In this document: positions 18,116-25,984 of the stretch, piece after piece | Position numbering within the stretch: the first letter of the stretch is position 1 | Layout: the number at the start of each line of letters is the position of its first letter | NCBI RefSeq assembly: GCF_900302495.1 | Contig: NZ_OMKW01000003.1 | Span: forward strand, 434,001-498,000 | Source of the DNA: Pontivivens insulae | GTDB taxonomy: Bacteria > Pseudomonadota > Alphaproteobacteria > Rhodobacterales > Rhodobacteraceae | Direction of reading: 5' to 3' | DNA length: 64,000 nt | Made by a program: the position numbers and the translations under genes | Notes under the pieces: model-generated | Told to the model about the DNA's origin: nothing | Databases searched by the model: none | Seen by the model: the letters and a program-made list of their open reading frames with translations, nothing else

Positions 18116-18727
18116 ATGATCAGCGTCGGATTTCTGGTAACGGCCCTGATCGTGGTACTCGCGCCCGGAACCGGGGTGATGTACACGCTCTCCGTCGCAT
18201 TGACGCGCGGGTTTCGCGCCGCGATTGCCGCGGTGATCGGGTGTACAGCGGGAATTCTGCCGCATTTGCTGGCCGCCGTCTTTGGCCTTGCTGCTGTGTT
18301 GCACGCCAGCGCGCTGGCCTTTCAGGTCGTGAAATATGCAGGCGTGCTGTTCCTGCTGTGGATGGCCTATAAGACCTGGACGGATCGCAGCCCGTTGGGT
18401 GAGGCGGAGGTGTCGGAGCGGGATGCGGTGCAAATCGCCGTGCGCGGGGCCCTGATCAATGTCCTCAACCCCAAACTGTCGCTGTTTTTCCTTGCCTTTC
18501 TGCCGCAATTCGTCGTGGCGGAGGCGGGCAATGTGACGGCGCAGATGCTGCTGCTGGGCGGTGTTTTCTCAGCGATGACGGCTGCTGTGTTTCTGATCTA
18601 CGCGTTCTTTGCCAGTGTCGCCCGCCGCAAAGTGTTGGAGAGCACGCGTGTCATGACGTGGATTCGGCGCGCCTTCGCACTGAGCTTTGGTGGGTTGGCC
18701 ATGCGGGTCGCGCTGGACAGAAGTTAG
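18116..18727 (+). CDS. LysE family translocator
   Basis: 203 residues with five to six membrane segments. Start ATG at 18116 with GGAGG upstream. The N-terminus ALIVVLAPGTGVMYTLSVAL and the middle ALINVLNPKLSLFFLAFLPQFV are signatures of the RhtB/LysE family of amino-acid exporters. The substrate cannot be told from sequence. Co-directional with ispH; followed by a highly structured, non-coding stretch. Confidence 0.85.
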   Translation: MISVGFLVTALIVVLAPGTGVMYTLSVALTRGFRAAIAAVIGCTAGILPHLLAAVFGLAAVLHASALAFQVVKYAGVLFLLWMAYKTWTDRSPLGEAEVSERDAVQIAVRGALINVLNPKLSLFFLAFLPQFVVAEAGNVTAQMLLLGGVFSAMTAAVFLIYAFFASVARRKVLESTRVMTWIRRAFALSFGGLAMRVALDRS

Positions 18728-18741
18728 GATTTCTTAACACG

Positions 18742-18842
18742 GCACCGAACCAGAGACGGGTTCGTGCGTTGATTGACTGTCCCGATCCCTTCCTGAGAAG
18801 GTTCGGTCGAGGACAGCGATGACGAACCCCATAGGGATCGGG
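18742..18842. other. Candidate structured RNA or 3' UTR between LysE and orphan coxL
   Basis: The gap between two convergent genes folds on paper into several stems. Stem 1 pairs GCAC-GAACC (18742-18751, one bulged C) with GGTTC-GTGC (18759-18767). Stem 2 pairs CCCGATCCCT (18781-18790) exactly with AGGGATCGGG (18833-18842) and encloses stem 3, GGTTCG (18800-18805) with CGAACC (18823-18828). A terminator-like hairpin follows. No reading frame here looks like a protein. It may be a plus-strand small RNA or a structured 3' end of the LysE message. Not recognised as a known RNA family. Confidence 0.35.
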
Positions 18843-18851
18843 CTCATCGCG

Positions 18852-18892
18852 AGGGGTCGGGGGCTTGGATCGCCTCCGGCCCTTACTTTTTT
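18852..18892 (+). terminator. Rho-independent terminator candidate
   Basis: An outer AGGG/CCCT pair (18852-18855 with 18880-18883) encloses GGGGGC/GCCTCC (18859-18864 with 18872-18877, one G-U pair) and is followed after three bases by six T residues at 18887-18892. It lies on the plus strand downstream of LysE and of the structured stretch, so it could end either transcript. Confidence 0.5.
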
Positions 18893-18899
18893 CAGGACG

Positions 18900-21197
18900 C
18901 TATTCGGCAGCGTGGCGGTTGGCCTCGTTCAACCAGGTCCACATGCGCACCGGCGTCAGCGGCATGTCGATATGGCGCACGCCGGCCTCCCACACCGCGT
19001 CGAGGGCTGCGTTCGTGACGGCGGCGAGTGCACCCACGGTGCCAGCCTCCCCACAGCCCTTCATCCCGATCTCGTTCGCGGTGGATGGGACAAGCTCCGT
19101 GTGAAAATGCATCCACGGCACGTCGTAGGCGCGGGGCATGGCGTAATCCATGAACGAGCCGGACATCAATTGGCCGTCCTCATCATAGACGACCTGTTCG
19201 GTGATGGCCTGACCAATGCCCTGGGCGACACCGCCATGGACCTGACCCTCTGCCAGCATCGGGTTCATCAGGACACCAAAGTCATCGACGACGGTGTATT
19301 TGACCACTTGCGTCTTGCCGGTGTCGGGGTCGACCTCAACCTCAGCAAAATGCGCGCCATTCGGGAAGGATCGGGCGGCGACGGTGTTTTCAAGCTCTGT
19401 TACCAGAAGCTCTGCCATCGCTTTCTCACGTGCCTTTGCGGCCAGGTCCATCAGGCTGACGCCCTTATCGGTGCCGACGACCTTGAACTGACCGGAATCG
19501 AATTCGATGTCCGCGCTCGCGACCTCAAGCTCTTCCTCGGCGAGGGGACGATATTTGCGGATCATTTCATCCGCGGTGGCATTGATCGAGTTGCCCTGCA
19601 TGGTCACGGAGCGTGAGCCGCCCGTGCCGCCGCCCTTGGCTATGCGGTCGCTGTCACCCTGAACGAAGTTGATCGCCTCGAACGGAATGCCCGCCCGTTC
19701 GTGGAGGATCTGGGCAAAGACTGTTTCGTGCCCCTGCCCGTTTGACTGGGTGCCGACATAGAGATTGACGCTGCCATCTTCGACAAACTCGATCTTGGTC
19801 GTCTCGTCCTGCGAGCCGAGGATCGACTCGATGTAGTAGCACAAACCGAGGCCGCGATATTTGCCTTCGGCCGCTGACGCGGCCCGGCGCGCCTCGAACC
19901 CAGCCAGATCGGCCTCAACCTCGGCACGGTCGAGCACGCGATGGAAATCACCAACGTCGTAGAGCTCGCCGGCGGCTGAGGTATAGGGGAATGCATCTTT
20001 CGGGATGAAGTTCTTGCGGCGCAATTCCTGCGGGTTGACGCCCAGTTCCCGTGCGCACTGATCCATCAAGCGCTCTATGGCATAGATCGCCTCGGGCCGT
20101 CCGGCGCCGCGATAGGCGTCGATCGGTGTGGTGTTTGTGTAGATGCCCTGCACGTGGAAGAAAGTGTCCTGCACATCATAGGTGCCGGGCATGACCTTCA
20201 GCGCCAGTTCAGACTGGATGAACTGGCCGTAACCGGAATTGTACCCGCCCAGATTGCTGAGCGTGTGAAAGCGCAGGGCGATCAGCTTATGGTCCGCGTC
20301 GAAGGCCGCTTCGGCTGTCGTCACCAGGTCACGCCCGCCCGCGTCGGTCAGGTGCCCCTCCCCCCGATCTGCCATCCAGCGTACGGGCCGCTGCAATTCG
20401 CGGGCAGCAAAGGCTGTCATGAAATGTTCAGGATAGTCGAAAGACTTCATCCCGAAACCGCCGCCGACATCCGGGTTGGTGACGCGGACCTGCGACTTGT
20501 CGAGGCCCAGCTTTTTGGCCAGTGCGTCACGTGTGCCCCAGACCCCCTGACCGTTGAGTGCCAGATGAAGGCGGTCCCCCTCAACCTCCGCATAGCAACC
20601 GCGCGGCTCCAATGGATTGGCAAAGACGCGGTTGTCGATCAGATCGAGTGAGACGGTATGGGCCGCGCCGTCGAAGATCGCGGCGACCCGCGCCTCGTCA
20701 CCATGCGCCCAGTCATAGGCGATGTTGTCGGGCGCCTCGGCATGGATCGCGTCACCACCGATTGCGGTATCAAGATGCACGGGCAAATCGTCGTAATCGA
20801 CCATCACAAGCTCTGCCGCGTCGAGCCCGGCTTGCCGTGTTTCAGCGACCACCATGGCAACGGCCTCACCGGCGTGGCAGACGCGATCGGCAGCCAGAAT
20901 AGGACGCATGGGAGCGGCCCCTTTCGAGCCGTCACGGTTCTTTACGACCGAAGCGTCCATCGTGTTGACGAGTTTTCCGTCGAGATCGGCGGCGGTGTAG
21001 ACTGCAAGAACGCCCTCAACCTCAAGCGCGTCCGTGATGTCGATGCTCTCGATGCGGGCATGAGCGACCGGCGCACGCACGAAGGTGGCGATGGCCGATC
21101 CGGCAGGCGCAATGTCATCGACATAGCGGCCCTGCCCGGTGAGAAAGCGATCATCTTCCTTGCGTCTTACGGACTGGCTGACACCGAATTTCGCCAT
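18900..21197 (-). CDS. Cox-type molybdopterin-binding large subunit, form II, without partner subunits
   Basis: 765 residues, the length of a CoxL-type catalytic subunit of the xanthine-oxidase family. It starts KFGVSQSVRRKEDDRFLTGQGR, has DVGGGFGMKSF, the active-site loop [24 protein letters not shown] and the C-terminal KGCGEAGTVGA with the conserved glutamate. AYRGAGR is the form II signature, unlike the AYxCSFR loop of true form I CO dehydrogenase. Genes for the FAD and iron-sulfur subunits are not adjacent; a complete coxSLM set lies 14 kb away. The start is behind AAGGAGAG. It may share subunits with that set or oxidise another substrate. Confidence 0.85.
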   Translation of the reverse strand: MAKFGVSQSVRRKEDDRFLTGQGRYVDDIAPAGSAIATFVRAPVAHARIESIDITDALEVEGVLAVYTAADLDGKLVNTMDASVVKNRDGSKGAAPMRPILAADRVCHAGEAVAMVVAETRQAGLDAAELVMVDYDDLPVHLDTAIGGDAIHAEAPDNIAYDWAHGDEARVAAIFDGAAHTVSLDLIDNRVFANPLEPRGCYAEVEGDRLHLALNGQGVWGTRDALAKKLGLDKSQVRVTNPDVGGGFGMKSFDYPEHFMTAFAARELQRPVRWMADRGEGHLTDAGGRDLVTTAEAAFDADHKLIALRFHTLSNLGGYNSGYGQFIQSELALKVMPGTYDVQDTFFHVQGIYTNTTPIDAYRGAGRPEAIYAIERLMDQCARELGVNPQELRRKNFIPKDAFPYTSAAGELYDVGDFHRVLDRAEVEADLAGFEARRAASAAEGKYRGLGLCYYIESILGSQDETTKIEFVEDGSVNLYVGTQSNGQGHETVFAQILHERAGIPFEAINFVQGDSDRIAKGGGTGGSRSVTMQGNSINATADEMIRKYRPLAEEELEVASADIEFDSGQFKVVGTDKGVSLMDLAAKAREKAMAELLVTELENTVAARSFPNGAHFAEVEVDPDTGKTQVVKYTVVDDFGVLMNPMLAEGQVHGGVAQGIGQAITEQVVYDEDGQLMSGSFMDYAMPRAYDVPWMHFHTELVPSTANEIGMKGCGEAGTVGALAAVTNAALDAVWEAGVRHIDMPLTPVRMWTWLNEANRHAAE

Positions 21198-21405
21198 GGG
21201 AGCTCTCCTTTACCGGGCCTTACCTGCGGACACTAGCACCCGCACTGCGGCTGTCCATCGCCACTTAACGGCAATTTGCGTCGGGAATCATGTCTCACCC
21301 AATTTGCCGCAGCCTCAAATTGGTGGTGATGTGGAACCACGCCCTCGCCATGCTCGGCCGTCCGCCTATGTCCCGGTTCTGACATCTGTTTTCAGGAGCA
21401 CATTC

Positions 21406-22119
21406 ATGGACGGCATCCTTTTCGGTTCGGTCGGCGTTATCGCCGAGACCTCCCACCTTCAGCGGGCCGCCTTCAACGAGGCGTTCGCCAAAGCCGGTCT
21501 GGATTGGCGCTGGGAGGAAGAGGAATACAACCGCATGCTCAAGCAGTCAGGCGGCGCGAACCGAATCCGCAGCTATGCCGATGCGCGCAGGGACAAGCTG
21601 ACCGAGGATCAGGTGACCGAGTTGCATTTGAGCAAGACGAAGCTCTTTGACGAGACGATGGTCGAAGAAGGGCTGCGCCCCCGTCCCGGCATTCAACGCC
21701 TGTTGCGCGAAGCCCGCGCGGCGGGCCTTGCGACGGCCTTTGTAACAACGACCTCTCAAGCCAATATTGATGCGATGTTGGCGGCGCTGGGTGAAACCAT
21801 CGAAGCGGATATGTTTGATCTGATCACAACGGCTGGGATGGTCGACAACGGCAAACCTGCCCCCGACATCTACACGCTGGCCATCGAGCGGCTGAACCTG
21901 ACGCAGGCGGTCGCAATCGAGGACAGCGCCCCTTCGATGGAAGCGGCGGTTGCCGCGGGACTGACCTGTTTGGTCACACCCGGTGCCGCGCATGCTGATG
22001 ACGATTTCGCAAAGGCAGCTGCGGTGGTCGCGCATCTGGGTGATCCGGAAAATCACGTGGAGGGCGCCGACCTGCCAGACGGTTTCGTGACGCTGGACTG
22101 GCTTCGCAGCCTGGCGTGA
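21406..22119 (+). CDS. HAD-superfamily (CbbY-like) protein lacking the DxD nucleophile motif
   Basis: 237 residues from ATG 21406 with AGGAG upstream. The fold and most motifs of the CbbY/beta-phosphoglucomutase-type HAD family are clear: AAFNEAFAKAGLDWRWEEEE cap start, motif II in FVTTTSQAN, motif III NGKPAPDIY and motif IV IEDSAPSMEAA. However, motif I, normally FDxDGT, reads LFGSVGV, so both aspartates (positions 7 and 9) are replaced by Gly and Val. A phosphoaspartyl intermediate cannot form in the usual way. It is probably a non-catalytic or altered-function homologue. It lies 76 bp upstream of phaA. Confidence 0.78.
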   Translation: MDGILFGSVGVIAETSHLQRAAFNEAFAKAGLDWRWEEEEYNRMLKQSGGANRIRSYADARRDKLTEDQVTELHLSKTKLFDETMVEEGLRPRPGIQRLLREARAAGLATAFVTTTSQANIDAMLAALGETIEADMFDLITTAGMVDNGKPAPDIYTLAIERLNLTQAVAIEDSAPSMEAAVAAGLTCLVTPGAAHADDDFAKAAAVVAHLGDPENHVEGADLPDGFVTLDWLRSLA

Positions 22120-22195
22120 TGCTTTGGACGTGCGGTCGCGGTTGACGTTCGCGGCAGGCCGACGCCCAATGCGCGCAGCAGAACAGGAGAACCCC

Positions 22196-23374
22196 ATGTC
22201 ACGAGAGATCGTTATCCTCAGCGGCGCGCGTACGGCCATCGGCACCTTCGGCGGCAGTCTGGCCGCCATCCCTCCGATCCAGCTTGGCGCAACGGTGACC
22301 AAGGCCGCGCTCGACCGCGCCGGTGTGGCGGGCGAGCAGATCGGCAATGTCGTGTTCGGACATGTCATCAATACCGAACCGCGCGACATGTATCTGAGCC
22401 GCGTTGCCGCGATGGAAGCGGGCATTCCCGACACGACACCGGCGATGAACGTGAACCGGCTGTGCGGGTCCGGGGCCCAGGCCATTGTGAGCGCAGTTCA
22501 GTCGCTGATGCTGGGGGACGCGGATTTCGCGGTTGCAGGCGGTGCGGAGAGCATGAGCCGCTCCCCCTATATCATGCCTGATGCGCGTTGGGGCCAGAAG
22601 ATGGGCGACGTGCGGACGATGGATATGATGCTGGGCGCACTGAACTGTCCGTTCGGCACCGGTCACATGGGCGTCACGGCAGAGAATGTGGCCGATGAGC
22701 ATGGGGTGAGCCGCGAGGATATGGATGCCTTCGCGATGCAATCGCAAGAGCGCGCTGCAGCCGCCATTGAAGCAGGCTATTTCGCAGACCAGATCGTGCC
22801 CGTTGAGGTGAAGAAACGTCGTGAGATCGTCGCATTCGACACCGATGAGCATCCAAAGGCGACGAGCCTCGATGCGCTTGGCGGTTTGCGCGCTGTGTTC
22901 CGTAAGGATGGGCGTGTGACAGCGGGCAATGCCTCGGGCATCAATGACGGGGCAGCCGCACTGGTGTTGGCAGAGGCCGGTGCGGCGCAGGCAGCGGGTT
23001 TGACGCCGCGCGCCCGGATCGTGGGCTATGCCCATGCGGGCGTTCGCCCGGAGGTTATGGGGATCGGGCCGATCCCGGCGGTCGAGAACCTGCTCGAACG
23101 CACTGGCATGAAGGCCACTGACTTTGACGTCATCGAGTCGAACGAAGCGTTCGCGGCGCAGGCCATCGCGGTCAACCGGGGTTTGGAGCTCGACCCTGCG
23201 AAGGTGAACCCGAATGGCGGAGCAATTGCGCTGGGCCATCCAGTCGGGGCCACAGGTGCGATTGTGACGGTTAAAGCGCTCTATGAACTGGAGCGGATCG
23301 GTGGACGCTTTGGTCTGATCACCATGTGCATCGGCGGCGGTCAGGGCATCGCAATCGCGATTGAACGCCTCTGA
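22196..23374 (+). CDS. phaA: Acetyl-CoA C-acetyltransferase (beta-ketothiolase)
   Basis: 392 residues from ATG 22196. Thiolase signatures are complete: acyl-acceptor cysteine in VNRLCGSGAQAI, AVAGGAESMSRSPYI, NGGAIALGHPVGATGA with the catalytic histidine, and the second catalytic cysteine in ITMCIGGGQGIA. It condenses two acetyl-CoA to acetoacetyl-CoA, feeding polyhydroxybutyrate and ethylmalonyl-CoA routes. A reductase (phaB) is not adjacent and phaC lies 17 kb away, so use of the symbol assumes a PHB role; an AtoB-like degradative role is possible. Confidence 0.88.
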   Translation: MSREIVILSGARTAIGTFGGSLAAIPPIQLGATVTKAALDRAGVAGEQIGNVVFGHVINTEPRDMYLSRVAAMEAGIPDTTPAMNVNRLCGSGAQAIVSAVQSLMLGDADFAVAGGAESMSRSPYIMPDARWGQKMGDVRTMDMMLGALNCPFGTGHMGVTAENVADEHGVSREDMDAFAMQSQERAAAAIEAGYFADQIVPVEVKKRREIVAFDTDEHPKATSLDALGGLRAVFRKDGRVTAGNASGINDGAAALVLAEAGAAQAAGLTPRARIVGYAHAGVRPEVMGIGPIPAVENLLERTGMKATDFDVIESNEAFAAQAIAVNRGLELDPAKVNPNGGAIALGHPVGATGAIVTVKALYELERIGGRFGLITMCIGGGQGIAIAIERL

Positions 23375-23391
23375 CACGGCACAACTGTGCT

Positions 23392-23422
23392 ACCCTCTTC
23401 CTGCGACAGATAGGGAGAGGGT
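23392..23422 (+). promoter_or_regulatory. Hairpin that may mask the ribosome-binding site of the VOC gene
   Basis: ACCCTCT (23392-23398) is exactly complementary to AGAGGGT (23416-23422), which forms part of the purine-rich ribosome-binding region just before the ATG at 23426. Pairing would hide the site and lower translation unless opened. Confidence 0.35.
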
Positions 23423-23425
23423 GGC

Positions 23426-23914
23426 ATGAACACATCTGGCAAAGCTGGCCTGTGTCTGTGGTTCGATGGGCAGGCAGAAGAGGTCGCGGACTTCTATATG
23501 GCTCTCTTTGAGGACGGGCATGTCATCAGCCGCAACCGATCGCCGATCGATTGGCCCGGTGGCGCGGCAGGCGACGTCGTGCTCGTTGAATTCGAAATGG
23601 CAGGAATGCGCCTTCAGGCACTGAATGGTGGCCCAGACCGCCCGCATACGGATGCGGCATCATTGACAATTTCCGCGACCGATCAGGACGAGGTGGACCG
23701 TTTGTGGGGCGCCATTCTCGCGGCCGGCGGTGAAGAGATCATGTGTGGTTGGATCAAGGATCGGTGGGGCGTGCGGTGGCAGATCGTTCCCGCCGAGTTT
23801 GAAGAGATGCGGCGCAGCGCCCCGACCGAGGCACTTGCACGCGGCTACGCTGCGATGATGACGATGCGAAAGCTCGATATGAGCCAACTGCGCGAAGCTG
23901 TCCTGACCGGCTAG
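23426..23914 (+). CDS. VOC-superfamily (PhnB-like) protein
   Basis: 162 residues with the betaalphabetabetabeta glyoxalase/bleomycin-resistance pattern. GLCLWFDGQAEEVADFYMALF, then LVEFEMAGMRLQALNGGP, and GWIKDRWGVRWQIVP at the end are typical of the PhnB-like (3-demethylubiquinone-9 3-methyltransferase-named) subgroup. The function of these single-domain proteins is usually unknown. It follows phaA after 51 bp on the same strand and converges on a small Cys/His protein gene. Confidence 0.82.
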   Translation: MNTSGKAGLCLWFDGQAEEVADFYMALFEDGHVISRNRSPIDWPGGAAGDVVLVEFEMAGMRLQALNGGPDRPHTDAASLTISATDQDEVDRLWGAILAAGGEEIMCGWIKDRWGVRWQIVPAEFEEMRRSAPTEALARGYAAMMTMRKLDMSQLREAVLTG

Positions 23915-23920
23915 AGCATC

Positions 23921-24127
23921 TTAGGACCGGTCGGGGGCGTGGGGACACCCTTGTTCATGGCGCAGGGCAACAAGCTCCTCAGCATGTGCGCCGCAATCGA
24001 CGCAGTGAAATTCCCCGTTTCCAAACTGTATGAAGTCAGGCAGCCGCTCGACCCCCACGCGGCGGGCGGTGTGGGACCTTTTTACATCTCTGATCTTGTT
24101 CCGCTTGCACTTTTCACGGTCGGTCAT
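23921..24127 (-). CDS. Small Cys/His-rich protein, possible zinc finger
   Basis: 68 residues from an ATG at 24127 preceded by a strong AAGGAGGG site. The first half is very basic (REKCKRNKIRDVKRSHTARR); the second half has FHCVDCG followed by H-x3-C-x-H residues (RHEQGCPH), a spacing that could bind one zinc ion. I do not recognise a named family. Size, charge and the CxxC plus His/Cys set suggest a nucleic-acid-binding or regulatory protein. The gene is divergent from the acyl-CoA ligase. Confidence 0.5.
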   Translation of the reverse strand: MTDREKCKRNKIRDVKRSHTARRVGVERLPDFIQFGNGEFHCVDCGAHAEELVALRHEQGCPHAPDRS

Positions 24128-24223
24128 GCCGCAACGTCCCTCCTTTTCCTTAAGACCAACGCAGGAGTGCAGGATGTGGTTCAGACGGTGCGACCCACTT
24201 GCATTGAGGTTGGGTCTGTTTAA

Positions 24224-24234
24224 TTGTCTGACAA
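24224..24234. promoter_or_regulatory. GntR-type operator-like palindrome upstream of the acyl-CoA ligase
   Basis: TTGTCTGACAA is a perfect 5-bp-arm palindrome around one base, with the GT..AC core of GntR-family operators. It lies 57 bp upstream of the acyl-CoA ligase start, in the divergent promoter region shared with the small Cys/His protein gene. Family-level similarity only; no regulator gene is adjacent. Confidence 0.3.
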
Positions 24235-24290
24235 ATGGATGAGACCCGGCAGAGAGCGGCCGTCCACGGAGATTCAGGGAGGAGAACCCC

Positions 24291-25916
24291 ATGCACAATC
24301 TGATGCAAGACTGGCCGCTGCGCGTCAGCGCCATTCTCGATCACGCCGCGCATTATCACGCGGACCGGGAAATCATCTCCCGCTCGGTCGAAGGACCGAT
24401 CACAAAGACAACTTGGTCCGGTATCCACCTGCAAGCCAAGAAATGTGCACAGGCCCTGCGCAAGCTGGGTGTGGCGCCCGGCGATGTGGTTGGCGTCATG
24501 GCGTGGAACACCGCGCGCCACCTGGAAGTCTGGTATGGCGTCCCCGGCGCCGGGGCCGTGTTGCATACACTGAACCCGCGTCTTTTCGCCGATCAGATGA
24601 GCTATGTCATTGATCATGCAGGCGATAAGGTCCTGATGGTCGATTTGGATTTGCTGCCGCTGATCGAGGGTATCATTGATCGCCTGCCAAAGGTGGAGAC
24701 GATCATCGTCATGACTGATCGGACGCATATGCCCGAAACCAACCTTGACGTGCTTTGCTATGAAGAACTGCTGGCCGAGGAAGACGGGCAGGCTGATTGG
24801 CATATGGGGCCGGAAACGGATGCGTGTGGCATTTGCTATACATCGGGCACCACCGGCAACCCGAAAGGGGTCGTCTACACCCACCGCTCAAACGTGCTGC
24901 ACGCCCTTGCCGCCCAAAGCCCTGACATGCTGGGGCTTGGCTCTGCCGATACGGTGATGCCGGTTGTGCCGCTCTTTCACGCCAACGGCTGGTCCATCGG
25001 ATACACCGCGCCCATGGCTGGCAGCCGCGTCGTGATGCCAGGCCGCGACATGACGCCGCCTGCCGTATACGAAATGCTGGAACATGGGGTGACGATCACC
25101 GCGGCCGTGCCGACGATCTGGCTGGGCCTGCTGGGATGGCTCCGCGACAATTCGGACAAGCGCTTCAGCACGCTGGACCGGGTTGTGATCGGAGGATCGT
25201 CTTGCCCGCGGGCGGTGATCGAGACCTTCCAGAATGTCTATGGCGTGCAGGTTCTGCATGCCTGGGGTATGACAGAGATGAGCCCGCTGGGCACCGTTTG
25301 CTCGTTCAAGCCAGAAATCTCTGCTCTGGATGAGGCAGGACGGCTCGATGCGCAGGAGACCGTCGGCCATCCCCCCTTCACCGTTGAGCTGAAGATCACC
25401 GATGATGACGGAGTAACCCTGCCAGAAGACGGTGAGGAACAGGGAAAACTGTGGTGCCGTGGGCCTGCTATCGTTGGCAGCTATCTGCACTCTGGTGAAA
25501 GCGCGACAGACGCCGACGGATGGTTTGACACAGGTGATGTGGCGACAATCGACCGCCACGGATATGTGCGGATCACGGACCGGTCCAAGGACGTTATCAA
25601 GTCGGGCGGTGAGTGGATCAGTTCCATCGACCTGGAAAACGCCGCCGTCGGTCACGCCGATGTCGCCGAAGCCGCCGCTGTTGGCATTCCGCATCCAAAA
25701 TGGGATGAGCGGCCAATCCTCGTGGTCGTGCCTGTGCCTGGAACATCGCCCGCCAAAGAGGACATCCTGTCACTCGTCGCCGCGAAATTTGCGAAATGGC
25801 AGGTGCCCGACGATGTGGTCTTCGTTGAAGAGTTGCCGCATACGGCGACTGGCAAGATTTCCAAACTGACCTTGCGCGACCAGCTGAAGGCGCGGGGATA
25901 TACTCTGCCAGGTTGA
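24291..25916 (+). CDS. Medium/long-chain acyl-CoA ligase (AMP-forming)
   Basis: 541 residues with the complete ANL-superfamily set: the P-loop [20 protein letters not shown], a core motif [16 protein letters not shown], the A8 region [20 protein letters not shown] and the catalytic lysine in [10 protein letters not shown]. It activates a carboxylic acid with ATP to the acyl-AMP and transfers it to CoA. Start ATG 24291 follows GGGAGGAG. The N-terminal half ([15 protein letters not shown]-type opening, [20 protein letters not shown]) resembles AlkK/DmdB-like ligases, including methylmercaptopropionate-CoA ligase, but substrate choice cannot be decided from sequence. Confidence 0.85.
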   Translation: MHNLMQDWPLRVSAILDHAAHYHADREIISRSVEGPITKTTWSGIHLQAKKCAQALRKLGVAPGDVVGVMAWNTARHLEVWYGVPGAGAVLHTLNPRLFADQMSYVIDHAGDKVLMVDLDLLPLIEGIIDRLPKVETIIVMTDRTHMPETNLDVLCYEELLAEEDGQADWHMGPETDACGICYTSGTTGNPKGVVYTHRSNVLHALAAQSPDMLGLGSADTVMPVVPLFHANGWSIGYTAPMAGSRVVMPGRDMTPPAVYEMLEHGVTITAAVPTIWLGLLGWLRDNSDKRFSTLDRVVIGGSSCPRAVIETFQNVYGVQVLHAWGMTEMSPLGTVCSFKPEISALDEAGRLDAQETVGHPPFTVELKITDDDGVTLPEDGEEQGKLWCRGPAIVGSYLHSGESATDADGWFDTGDVATIDRHGYVRITDRSKDVIKSGGEWISSIDLENAAVGHADVAEAAAVGIPHPKWDERPILVVVPVPGTSPAKEDILSLVAAKFAKWQVPDDVVFVEELPHTATGKISKLTLRDQLKARGYTLPG

Positions 25917-25929
25917 TTGCCGCTGGGCG

Positions 25930-25973
25930 CTGTCCGGGCTAGGTAAGGGTCAGCCCCTCAGCCACCCGGACAG
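25930..25973. repeat. 9-bp inverted repeat between the acyl-CoA ligase and a membrane protein gene
   Basis: CTGTCCGGG (25930-25938) and CCCGGACAG (25965-25973) are exact complements, and an inner GGGCT/AGCCC pair lies between. It fills most of the 68-bp gap between the ligase stop and the next start. No T-run follows, so it is not a standard terminator; it may be an operator or an mRNA hairpin. Confidence 0.5.
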
Positions 25974-25984
25974 ATCGCCTGCCG

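Noticed and set aside
18742-18892. tRNA, SRP RNA or 6S RNA in the structured gap
   Set aside because: No cloverleaf, anticodon arm or CCA-like end; no SRP apical loop sequence; the stem layout does not match the 6S central bubble.
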